From: Phaeobacter sp. QD34_24
GTDB taxonomy: Bacteria > Pseudomonadota > Alphaproteobacteria > Rhodobacterales > Rhodobacteraceae
Reading direction: 5' to 3'
DNA: 64,000 nt
Assembly (NCBI RefSeq): GCF_028890115.1
Contig: NZ_JARCJD010000005.1
Location: 62,001 to 126,000, forward strand
Part shown: positions 54,767 through 62,540 of the stretch, in pieces
Layout: each line of letters starts with the position of its first letter
Position numbering within the stretch: position 1 is the stretch's first letter
Made by a program: the position numbers and the translations under genes
The notes under the pieces: generated by a model
Databases searched by the model: none
The model's input: only the letters and a program-made list of their open reading frames with translations
Told to the model about the DNA's origin: nothing

Positions 54767-56377
54767 TTATTCAGCCGGGACCGAGACCGACAGGCTGGCT
54801 TCTTTAGCCGGGGCCCGACGGACGGTCATCCAAAGGTTGTAGCACATGATGACGGCACCGGTGACGTAGAGCACACCACCCAGACCACGCACCACATACA
54901 TCGGAAGCTTGGCGGCAACGGTGTCGGCAAAGGAGTTCACCAGGAACCCGTTCGCATCCACTTCACGCCACATCAGGCCTTCCATGATACCGGTCACCCA
55001 CATGGACGCGGCGTAGAGCACGATACCGATGGTGGCGAGCCAGAAGTGCCAGCTGACCATCTGCAGCGAGTAGAGACGCTCGCGCTTCCACAGTACCGGA
55101 ACCAGGAAGTAGAGCGCACCGAAGGTGATCATACCGTTCCAGCCCAGCGCACCGGAGTGCACGTGACCAATGGTCCAGTCGGTGTAGTGCGACAGGGAGT
55201 TCACGGCGCGGATCGACATCATCGGACCTTCGAAGGTGGACATGCCGTAGAAACCGACCGAGATCACCATCATGCGGATCACAGGGTCCGTGCGCAGCTT
55301 GTCCCAGGCGCCCGAAAGCGTCATCAGACCGTTGATCATACCACCCCAGGAGGGCATCCACAGCACGATCGAGAACACCATGCCAAGGGTCGAGGCCCAG
55401 TCAGGCAGCGCGGTGTAGTGCAGGTGGTGCGGACCGGCCCAGATGTAGATGAAGATCAGCGCCCAGAAGTGGATGATCGACAGCTTGTAGGAGAACACCG
55501 GGCGTTCGGCCTGTTTTGGGATGAAGTAGTACATCATGCCGAGGAAGCCCGCGGTCAGGAAGAAGCCCACGGCATTGTGGCCATACCACCATTGCACCAT
55601 CGCATCCTGCACACCCGGCCAGACGATGACCGACTTGGAACCCCAGATGGAAACCGGGATGGTCAGGTTGTTGACCACATGCAGCATGGCAACGGTGACG
55701 ATGAAGGCCAGGTAGAACCAGTTCGCCACGTAGATATGCGGCTCCTTACGCTTGATCAGCGTGCCGAGGAAGACGGCAAGATAAGCGACCCAAACGATGG
55801 TCAGCCACAGGTCGACGTACCATTCCGGCTCGGCGTATTCCTTGGACTGGGTCCCGCCCAGCAGGTAGCCGGTCGCGGCCAGAACGATGAACAGCTGATA
55901 GCCCCAGAACACGAACCAGGCGAGGTTTCCACCCCACAGCCGCGCCGCCGAGGTACGCTGCACCACGTAGAAGGATGTCGCCAGCAGCGCGTTGCCGCCA
56001 AAGGCGAAGATCACCGCCGAGGTGTGCAGCGGACGCAGGCGACCGAAGTTGGCAAAGCCCTGCGCCCAGTCGAAGTTCAGCACCGGGAAGGCCAGCTGGA
56101 AGGCAATGAACGTGCCCGCCAGAAAGCCCACGACACCCCAGAAGGCGGTGGCAATGACACCGGCGCGCACGACGCTGTCAAAATACTCGTGTTCCAGACC
56201 GCCCGCGGCCAGTGCTGGCTCGTCGGTGCGGCGAAGGGTGTAGAGGAAAAGACCGCCCGCCACGAGCATGACAATGATGGCATGCACCTGGTAAGCTAGA
56301 TCCCGCGCGAAATTGATCCCCATCATCGCAAAGAGCGTGACGAGACCAAGCGCTATCAGCTTGATATAATTAGACAT
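54767..56377 (-). CDS. ccoN: cbb3 oxidase catalytic subunit I
   Basis: Catalytic haem-copper oxidase subunit of 536 aa from ATG 56377 ([11 protein letters not shown]), preceded by AAAGGGA. Twelve or more helices. Metal-ligand regions are visible: [26 protein letters not shown] and [11 protein letters not shown]. It reduces oxygen to water with high affinity. First gene of ccoNOQP. A consensus FNR box lies about 100 bases upstream. A longer frame to 56572 has no protein-like features. Confidence 0.95.
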   Translation of the reverse strand: MSNYIKLIALGLVTLFAMMGINFARDLAYQVHAIIVMLVAGGLFLYTLRRTDEPALAAGGLEHEYFDSVVRAGVIATAFWGVVGFLAGTFIAFQLAFPVLNFDWAQGFANFGRLRPLHTSAVIFAFGGNALLATSFYVVQRTSAARLWGGNLAWFVFWGYQLFIVLAATGYLLGGTQSKEYAEPEWYVDLWLTIVWVAYLAVFLGTLIKRKEPHIYVANWFYLAFIVTVAMLHVVNNLTIPVSIWGSKSVIVWPGVQDAMVQWWYGHNAVGFFLTAGFLGMMYYFIPKQAERPVFSYKLSIIHFWALIFIYIWAGPHHLHYTALPDWASTLGMVFSIVLWMPSWGGMINGLMTLSGAWDKLRTDPVIRMMVISVGFYGMSTFEGPMMSIRAVNSLSHYTDWTIGHVHSGALGWNGMITFGALYFLVPVLWKRERLYSLQMVSWHFWLATIGIVLYAASMWVTGIMEGLMWREVDANGFLVNSFADTVAAKLPMYVVRGLGGVLYVTGAVIMCYNLWMTVRRAPAKEASLSVSVPAE

Positions 56378-56470
56378 CTTGCGTCCCTTTAACATGTACC
56401 GCGCGATTCTTCCGCCACGCGGGACCTTTTTAGACCGGGTTTGTGATGCAAAACGTGCCTGATCCACGCA

Positions 56471-56484
56471 TTGATCTGCATCAA
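56471..56484. promoter_or_regulatory. Consensus FNR box between ccoN and the universal stress gene
   Basis: TTGATCTGCATCAA is a perfect FNR consensus. A -41.5 arrangement would start ccoN transcription near 56436, with a 59-base leader. In the other direction it would start near 56519, ahead of the usp gene at 56593, so one site may serve both. Confidence 0.88.
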
Positions 56485-56592
56485 GACAATCGCGAAACAA
56501 CTGTGACACATCATTTTTAGCACAACCAATGAAACGCGCGTCCGCTTGGAGTTTTTGCGCTATTTCCACCAAGCGGCGAAAAGGGGCGAAGC

Positions 56593-57432
56593 ATGACCTA
56601 TAAAACGCTATTGACCGTTCTGACCGACAAGAACACCGCCGCCGCGCCGCTGGCCCAGGCCGCGGCGCTGGCCGATCATTTCTCCGGCCATACCGAAGCC
56701 CTCTGTCTTGGCGTCGACCGGACCCAGACCGGCTATTACTATGCCGGCGCCAATGCCATGATCATCCAGGAGGCCATGGTGCGGGCACAGGAAGAAGCCG
56801 CCGAGCTTCAGTCCCATGCCACCGGCGTCCTGCAGCAACTGGGCGCGCCGTTTTCCACCGATGTCGCGATTGCCCCGATCGCCGATCTGGGCCGCCATGT
56901 GGCCCGCCACGCGCGGTTCTCGGATCTGGTGGTGCTGGGCAAACCCTATGGCGAAGGCATCGGGGCCGAAGCCGAGCCGGTGGTCGAGGCCGCCCTGTTC
57001 GAAGGCCGCACGCCGGTTCTCGTCGTCCCGGAAAAGGCCGAGCCGATCACCCAGCCCAAGACCGTTCTTCTGGCCTGGAACGAAAGCATCGAGGCGATGA
57101 CCGCAATCCGCAAGGCCCTGCCTTTCCTGACCAAGGCCGACACCGCGCGGATCATTGTCATCGACCCACCACAGCACGGCCCCGAACGCTCGGATCCCGG
57201 CGGCATGCTGGCGCAGATGCTGGCCCGCCATGGCGTCAAATGCGAAATTGACGTTCTGAGCAAGACCATGCCGCGCGTGTCGGACATCCTCAATCGTCAT
57301 GCCACGGACACCGCTGCTGACATGATCGTGATGGGCGCCTATGGCCATTCGCGCTTCCGCGAGGCGATCCTGGGCGGCGCCACCCGCAATATGCTGGAAA
57401 AGGCAACCGTACCCGTCTTCATGGCGCACTGA
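56593..57432 (+). CDS. Universal stress protein, tandem UspA domains
   Basis: A 279-aa protein with two Usp domains of about 140 residues. The second ends in the ATP-binding motif G-x2-G-x9-G ([20 protein letters not shown]). The first domain has the strand start [11 protein letters not shown]. It is divergent from ccoN and shares a perfect FNR box with it, so oxygen-limited expression is likely. A strong terminator follows. Confidence 0.88.
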   Translation: MTYKTLLTVLTDKNTAAAPLAQAAALADHFSGHTEALCLGVDRTQTGYYYAGANAMIIQEAMVRAQEEAAELQSHATGVLQQLGAPFSTDVAIAPIADLGRHVARHARFSDLVVLGKPYGEGIGAEAEPVVEAALFEGRTPVLVVPEKAEPITQPKTVLLAWNESIEAMTAIRKALPFLTKADTARIIVIDPPQHGPERSDPGGMLAQMLARHGVKCEIDVLSKTMPRVSDILNRHATDTAADMIVMGAYGHSRFREAILGGATRNMLEKATVPVFMAH

Positions 57433-57454
57433 GTGCATTGCCCATTTCCATGAC

Positions 57455-57483
57455 AAAAGGCGCCCCATATGTGGGCGCCTTTT
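57455..57483. terminator. Bidirectional rho-independent terminator
   Basis: AAAAGGCGCCC (57455-57465) pairs with GGGCGCCTTTT (57473-57483) around a 7-base loop, with A and T runs on the two flanks. It lies in the convergent gap between the universal stress gene and the GlsB-type gene and can serve both. Confidence 0.9.
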
Positions 57484-57501
57484 TCATTTGATGGAAACGG
57501 C

Positions 57502-57759
57502 TTAGCCCGCCTTGCGGATCAAGCCGATCAGGAACAGCAGGATCACGGCTCCGATGGTGGCATGCAGGATGGACGCCAAGGCGCCGCCACCGACAGAGAA
57601 GCCAAGCGCCGGGAAGATCAGCCCGGCCAGAAAAGCGCCGACGATCCCGATGATGACATTGCCGATCAGACCGAATCCGCGCCCCTGCATGATCTTTCCC
57701 GACAACCACCCCGCCAGGGCGCCGATGATCAGCATTCCCATCACGCTTTCGAACTGCAT
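57502..57759 (-). CDS. GlsB/YeaQ/YmgE-family small membrane protein
   Basis: An 85-aa protein of three hydrophobic segments with the family repeats GMLIIGALAGWLSGKIMQGRG, given here in part, and GNVIIGIVGAFLAG. It ends with a short basic tail (IRKAG). Such proteins are linked to general stress responses, but their activity is unknown. Confidence 0.87.
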   Translation of the reverse strand: MQFESVMGMLIIGALAGWLSGKIMQGRGFGLIGNVIIGIVGAFLAGLIFPALGFSVGGGALASILHATIGAVILLFLIGLIRKAG

Positions 57760-57823
57760 CGCATTCCCTCTCTTGCTCAGTGCAGCCTAGCGGGCAAAGC
57801 GCGTGCCGTCACCCTACCGGTTC

Positions 57824-59161
57824 TCAGGCGCGCACATAGTGCATCCCCTGGAACCGGGCGCGCATGGCACGGGTTCGAGTGGCCACCGCCTCGGGGTCGT
57901 TGCCGGTCAATCCTTGTGCGATCAACGCCGCCAGCTCCGGTGCATCGGCGGGGGTCACACCACGGCGCACCAGTTCCGGCGTCCCGATGCGCAACCCATT
58001 GAGATCGCCTGGAACCTCTGCAATCGGAAGGCCGATGCCGCAGGCCAGGAATCCCGCCTTGCGCAGGGTCTTGGAGGCCGCCTGACCGCCACCGAAACGC
58101 GCCGCTTCCAGCGCGAACTGATGCGATTGCGTGGCCCCTGCCGCGCCCTTGAAAACCGGCAACCCCAACCGCTCCAGCTCAACCGAAAGGCTCTGCGACA
58201 GGTCAATCATCGCCGTGGCATAATCCCGGCCATAGTCCACCCAATCGAGCAGGCTCATCGCCAGGGCCGCCGTCTTGGCCGCGTCGAAATTGGCTGTCAT
58301 CCCCGGAAAGGCGATGGCATCCAGCCGCTCGGCGATCTCGGCATCATTGCTGACGATCAACCCACCTGCGGGGCCACCGAGGCTTTTGTAGGTGCTCATG
58401 GTCATCAGATGCGCGCCTTCCTGCAGCGGGTTCGCCCAGACGCCCCCCGCGATGATTCCGCATTGATGGGCCGCGTCGAACAGCACCTTGGCGCCCACCT
58501 CATCCGCGATGGCACGGATGTCGGCGACCGGGTGCGGGAACAGATTGAGGCTGCCGCCAATGGTGATCAGCTTGGGCCTCACCTCCTGCGCCAGGGCGCG
58601 TAGGGCATCAAGGTCAACCGTATAACCATCGCCGTGCACCGGTGCCGGATGGGTAACAAGCCCATAGAGCCCGGCACAGCCTGCCTGGTGATGGGTCACA
58701 TGGCCGCCCACCGCAGCGGGCGGCGCAATGATCGCATCCCCCGGCTGCGTCAACGCCATGAATCCATAGAGGTTGGCCAGCGCCCCGGACCCCACCCGGA
58801 CTTCGGCATAGGACGCCTGAAACACCTCTGCAGCCAGTTCGGCGGCGATCACCTCGATCTCTTCAATCGCCTCCAGGCCCATCTCATACTTGTCGCCGGG
58901 GTAGCCCAGCGATGGGCGGCTGCCGAGCCCCGAGGACAGGAGCGCCTCTGCCGCCGGGTTCATCACATTGGTCGCCGGGTTGAGGTTGAAGCACTCCGCA
59001 TCGTGGATCTCGGTGTTGCGCCGGACCAGCATATCGATCCGGCTTGCCAGGGTATCCGTGGCGGTGCCGACCGTCTGACCGGCGATCTGCTGTACAAGGG
59101 TTTCACAGGCGGCTGGCACCCAGGGGCGCGGTGCAAGGGCGGCGGTGGCTCTGTCGGTCAT
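57824..59161 (-). CDS. Serine hydroxymethyltransferase-like PLP enzyme
   Basis: A 445-aa fold-type I PLP enzyme of the SHMT family, from ATG 59161. Segments: LGSRPSLGYPGDKYEMGLEA, VRVGSGALANLYGFMAL, DAAHQCGIIAGG and the lysine region MSTYKSLGGPAGG. In standard SHMT this last segment reads THKTLRGPRGG, so the active-site loop is altered and the substrate may not be plain serine/glycine. It is divergent from a LysR gene with a LysR dyad between them. Confidence 0.82.
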   Translation of the reverse strand: MTDRATAALAPRPWVPAACETLVQQIAGQTVGTATDTLASRIDMLVRRNTEIHDAECFNLNPATNVMNPAAEALLSSGLGSRPSLGYPGDKYEMGLEAIEEIEVIAAELAAEVFQASYAEVRVGSGALANLYGFMALTQPGDAIIAPPAAVGGHVTHHQAGCAGLYGLVTHPAPVHGDGYTVDLDALRALAQEVRPKLITIGGSLNLFPHPVADIRAIADEVGAKVLFDAAHQCGIIAGGVWANPLQEGAHLMTMSTYKSLGGPAGGLIVSNDAEIAERLDAIAFPGMTANFDAAKTAALAMSLLDWVDYGRDYATAMIDLSQSLSVELERLGLPVFKGAAGATQSHQFALEAARFGGGQAASKTLRKAGFLACGIGLPIAEVPGDLNGLRIGTPELVRRGVTPADAPELAALIAQGLTGNDPEAVATRTRAMRARFQGMHYVRA

Positions 59162-59227
59162 GGCAGGGATCCTTGTGCAAATGTCTGTCCCTGCAACCAA
59201 AGCCCAAGGCTCTGCTTGCGTGCAAAC

Positions 59228-59260
59228 CAGATTTTCGAAAAACTAGGGTTAGAAAATCTG
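59228..59260. promoter_or_regulatory. LysR-type dyad upstream of the LysR gene
   Basis: CAGATTTTC (59228-59236) and GAAAATCTG (59252-59260) are perfect 9-bp arms 15 bases apart, ending 10 bases before the LysR ATG. It lies between the LysR and SHMT-like genes and probably controls both. Confidence 0.7.
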
Positions 59261-59270
59261 AGCCTTTGAC

Positions 59271-60158
59271 ATGCCCGTTGCACCACCTCGCCCCAAGTCT
59301 CTTCCGCTCACGAGCCTGCGCGCCTTTGAAGCCGCCGCCCGGCTGGGCAGTTTTTCCGCCGCTGCTGAAGAGCTAGGCTTCAGTCCCGGTGCCGTCTCGG
59401 CGCATGTGAAAACCCTGGAAGAGGCCATCGGCGCACCGCTCTTTCATCGCCGCCCCAAGGCGGTGGAGCTGACCGCCCCCGGCGCCCGTGCCCTGCCCCA
59501 GTTCACCAGGGCCTTTGACCAGCTTGGCGCCGCGGTCCAGACACTGCGGGACGAGGCCGCCCCGCGCGTGGTGCATATCGCCACCCTGCCCGCCATCGCG
59601 CAATTCTGGCTCTCGCCGCGCCTGCCGCAGCTGCGCAAGGCGATGCCCAATACGGCCATATCGATCACCGCGCTGGAAACACCGCCGAACCTGAAGCGGG
59701 CACCCTACGATCTATGCCTCTTCTTTGCTGACATACACGGGCAGCCCGTGCAGCAGGACGTGATATTCCCGGTCTGCGCCCCGGAGCTGGCGAAACGGCT
59801 GACTTGCCCCGAAGACCTGAATACAATTTCCTGTCTCAGCGACAGCACCTGGGACAGGGACTGGTCACATTGGCTTGCTGCGGCCGGTCTGACCGGGCGG
59901 GTCACACCAGGTGGGCCGGTCTACTCCCTTTACGCGCTGGCAGTGGAAGAGGCGCTGAATGGCGCGGGGGTCTTGATCGGGCATGAGGCGCTTTTGGCAC
60001 CATTGCTGCGCTCCGGCCGTCTTGTTGCCCCCTTTGAAGCGCAGGTCACACTGCCGGTGCCTTTGCGCCTGTGGCACCTGCCGGGGCGCACGTCAGCGGC
60101 GGTCAAAGAGGTTGCGAACTGGCTGAGGCACAGCGCACGCGATGAGGCACCGTCGTAG
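59271..60158 (+). CDS. LysR-family regulator
   Basis: Regulator of 295 aa. N-terminal helix-turn-helix: RLGSFSAAAEELGFSPGAVS then AHVKTLEEAIG, followed by the effector domain (VVHIATLPAIAQFWLSPRLP). It belongs to the GcvA-like branch. Divergent from the SHMT-like gene; regulation of one-carbon or amino-acid metabolism is a reasonable guess only. Confidence 0.88.
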   Translation: MPVAPPRPKSLPLTSLRAFEAAARLGSFSAAAEELGFSPGAVSAHVKTLEEAIGAPLFHRRPKAVELTAPGARALPQFTRAFDQLGAAVQTLRDEAAPRVVHIATLPAIAQFWLSPRLPQLRKAMPNTAISITALETPPNLKRAPYDLCLFFADIHGQPVQQDVIFPVCAPELAKRLTCPEDLNTISCLSDSTWDRDWSHWLAAAGLTGRVTPGGPVYSLYALAVEEALNGAGVLIGHEALLAPLLRSGRLVAPFEAQVTLPVPLRLWHLPGRTSAAVKEVANWLRHSARDEAPS

Positions 60159-60186
60159 AAAGACCCAACGCCGCGAATCGAGGCGC

Positions 60187-60927
60187 TTAGCCGATCAGGC
60201 CACCGTCGCTGTCATCGCCCGCCTCTTCCATCAGGCGGCCCATGTCGGGAATCGTCACCCGCCGCTTACCTTCCAGCTCGATCACGCCGTCCTTCTTCAA
60301 GGCCGACATCTGGCGGCTCACGGTTTCCAGGGTCAGACCCAAGTAATCCGCCATCGCCTCCCGCGTCAGCGGCAGATCGAAGGACATGTTGTTGGTCGCA
60401 CCCTTGGGGGTCAGCGATGCATCGCGACGGGCGATGATCGACAACAGGCTGGCGATCTTTTCGCGGGCGGTCTTGCGCCCCAGGACCAGCATCCATTCCC
60501 GTGCGGCGTCCAGTTCATCCAGGGTCATTTCAAGAAGACGATGGGCAATATGCGGCGTGCGCACCATCAGATCCTCGAAAGGTTTCTTGCGGAAACAGCA
60601 CATGACCACCTCGGTGGTGGCCACCACATTATAGGCAGCACCATCGCGCCCCGGGCGCCCCACGAAATCGCTGGGCAGCAGCAGGCCGACCATCTGCGTA
60701 CGGCCATCTTCCATCGTCTGGGTCAGCGTCGCAATGCCTGACACGACAGAACCGACAAAGTTCATCACATCGCCCGACCAGATGATCGGCTGGCCCGCCT
60801 CATAGGTCCGGTAATACTTGATCGCGTCCAATTCGTTCAGCTCATCCGTATCGCAACGCGCACACACGGCGCGATGGCGGATAGGGCAATCACCGCAAGT
60901 AACTGCTGAAATCGTCGGAGCATTCAT
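60187..60927 (-). CDS. fnrL: FNR-type oxygen-sensing regulator
   Basis: Crp/Fnr regulator of 246 aa. Four N-terminal cysteines (C11, C14, C22, C25) and further ones in MCCFRKK near residue 110 supply ligands for an oxygen-sensitive [4Fe-4S] cluster. The DNA-recognition helix contains LTLETVSRQMSALKK, with the Glu-x3-Ser-Arg set that reads TTGAT. It is expected to activate ccoNOQP, ccoGHIS and hemN under low oxygen. An FNR box sits 13 bases before its start, suggesting self-control. Confidence 0.93.
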   Translation of the reverse strand: MNAPTISAVTCGDCPIRHRAVCARCDTDELNELDAIKYYRTYEAGQPIIWSGDVMNFVGSVVSGIATLTQTMEDGRTQMVGLLLPSDFVGRPGRDGAAYNVVATTEVVMCCFRKKPFEDLMVRTPHIAHRLLEMTLDELDAAREWMLVLGRKTAREKIASLLSIIARRDASLTPKGATNNMSFDLPLTREAMADYLGLTLETVSRQMSALKKDGVIELEGKRRVTIPDMGRLMEEAGDDSDGGLIG

Positions 60928-60939
60928 GGCGGATCTCGA

Positions 60940-60953
60940 TTGATCTGGGTCAA
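60940..60953. promoter_or_regulatory. FNR box between fnrL and hemN
   Basis: TTGATCTGGGTCAA matches the FNR consensus in all key positions. It is 13 bases from the fnrL start, where bound protein would block transcription, and centred 42.5 bases from the hemN ATG, a position suited to hemN activation. Confidence 0.85.
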
Positions 60954-60988
60954 AGTTTCTGTTCGCTACTGACAGCTAGGTTAAAGCG

Positions 60989-62344
60989 ATGGGACAGAAA
61001 TCACAATTGGCAAGCTTGGGATTATTCGATGCCAAGGTGCCACGCTATACCAGCTACCCGACTGCGCCCCATTTCAACGGGGGGATCGATGCCCCTGTGT
61101 TTGCTGACTGGATCGGCGGGATTGCCCCGAACAGTGAGATCTCCCTCTACATCCATGTGCCATTCTGCCGCAGACTGTGCTGGTTCTGCGCCTGCCGCAC
61201 CCAGGGCAGCCAATCGGATGCGCCGGTCCAGGCCTATGTGGAAACGCTCAAAACCGAACTCGCCCTGGTGAAATCCAGACTGCCGCAGGGGGTGCGCCTG
61301 TCGCAGATCCATTGGGGCGGCGGCACGCCGACGCTCTTGTCGGCGGATATGATCCGCGCCCTTGCCGAGGCGCAATTCGACCTCGCGCCGCTGATCCCCG
61401 GGGGCGAGTTCTCGGTCGAGATTGACCCCAACGAATGCGATGAAGAACGATTGGATGCATTGGCTGACGTCGGCATGAACCGGGCCTCGGTCGGGGTGCA
61501 AGACTTTGATGCCGAGGTGCAAGCAGCCATCGGTCGTCACCAGAGTTTTGAAGCGACCCATAGCTGTTTCGAGATGCTCTCTGCCCGGGGTATCCACAGC
61601 ATCAATGCCGATATCCTGTTTGGCCTGCCGCATCAGACACCGGAGCAGATGACCGAATCCGTGCAGAAACTGCTGTCGCTCTCCCCGGCTCGGATCTCGC
61701 TCTACGGATATGCCCATGTACCGTGGATGGCACGACGCCAGACCATGATTCCGTCAAAGACGCTGCCCACGCCCGAAGCACGCCTGGAGCTGTTTGACAC
61801 CGCCCGCCGCCTGTTCCTGTGGGACGGCTATCGTGGCATCGGCATCGATCATTTCGCAAGACCAGAGGACCGCTTGGTGACAGCCCAAAATCAGGGCCGT
61901 TTGCGCCGGAACTTCCAGGGCTACACAGACGATACCGCCGAGGTCCTGATCGGGATCGGAGCCTCCGCCATCTCTCGCTTTCCGCAAGGCTATGCCCAAA
62001 ACGCCATTGGCACCGCGGATCATGCCAAGGCGATCGGCACTGGGCGGTTTTCCACCCGCCGCGGACATGCATTTCAGGGAGAGGACAGGCTGCGCGGGCG
62101 GCTGATCGAAGCGCTGATGTGCGATTTTCGAATCGATGCGACAGAGATCCTGCGCCGGTTTTCCATTTCCATGGAACAGCTTCAGGAGATGCTGAAAGGA
62201 ACCCTGCGCGCCTTTCCCGGCATGGTCGACCTGTCACCCGAGGGCCTGTACATCCCCGAGCGCGCCAGACCGCTGACCCGGATGATCGCGCGCAGTCTGG
62301 ATGCCTATACCTTGAGCAAAGCAGGCCACAGCTCAGCCATCTGA
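60989..62344 (+). CDS. hemN: Oxygen-independent coproporphyrinogen III oxidase (radical SAM)
   Basis: A 451-aa radical-SAM enzyme that decarboxylates coproporphyrinogen III without oxygen. The [4Fe-4S] site is Cys60, Cys64, Cys67 (HVPFCRRLCWFCACR); the N-terminal VPRYTSYPTAPHF, QIHWGGGTPTLL and ISLYGYAHVPWM segments are HemN-specific. Divergent from fnrL with an FNR box at the expected distance. A weak AGG ribosome site precedes the ATG. Confidence 0.95.
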   Translation: MGQKSQLASLGLFDAKVPRYTSYPTAPHFNGGIDAPVFADWIGGIAPNSEISLYIHVPFCRRLCWFCACRTQGSQSDAPVQAYVETLKTELALVKSRLPQGVRLSQIHWGGGTPTLLSADMIRALAEAQFDLAPLIPGGEFSVEIDPNECDEERLDALADVGMNRASVGVQDFDAEVQAAIGRHQSFEATHSCFEMLSARGIHSINADILFGLPHQTPEQMTESVQKLLSLSPARISLYGYAHVPWMARRQTMIPSKTLPTPEARLELFDTARRLFLWDGYRGIGIDHFARPEDRLVTAQNQGRLRRNFQGYTDDTAEVLIGIGASAISRFPQGYAQNAIGTADHAKAIGTGRFSTRRGHAFQGEDRLRGRLIEALMCDFRIDATEILRRFSISMEQLQEMLKGTLRAFPGMVDLSPEGLYIPERARPLTRMIARSLDAYTLSKAGHSSAI

Positions 62345-62384
62345 TCTGTTCCGTGATCTGACCTGTCATGCGTCCCGACCGGTC

Positions 62385-62518
62385 GCGCTCCCGCCCGTCG
62401 CTGGTGCATGACATGCACCGCTCCCGTTGGGCCAGGCTCGGCGCCTTTGGCGCCGAGCCTGGCCCAAGACCGCCAAGGGGTTCCGGCCAACGGCCGGGGC
62501 ACCTGCGGGCGCGGGAGC
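62385..62518 (-). repeat. Composite palindromic repeat, copy C
   Basis: Read on the minus strand from 62518: box GCTCCCGCGCCCGC (62505-62518), hairpin 1 (imperfect), box GGCGGTCTTGGGCC, hairpin 2 with a perfect 18-bp stem (62428-62445 and 62449-62466, loop of three), box GGCCCAACGGGAGC, hairpin 3 (8-bp arms 62403-62410 and 62412-62419), and GGGCGGGAGCG. It starts 23 bases after the stop of the ABC protein gene. Same box order as copy B. Confidence 0.87.
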
Positions 62519-62540
62519 ATCCCCTTCCCTTCCGACACTC

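Noticed and set aside
54650-56299. Plus-strand frame of 549 codons opposite ccoN and part of ccoO
   Set aside because: Extreme His/Asp/Gln content mirrors the helices of ccoN; it overlaps two conserved genes entirely.
56378-56572. N-terminal extension of CcoN
   Set aside because: It would translate the FNR box and promoter; the protein start MSNYIKL with a ribosome site is standard.
62385-62518. CRISPR array
   Set aside because: Repeats are palindromic boxes in single copies, not evenly spaced direct repeats with spacers.
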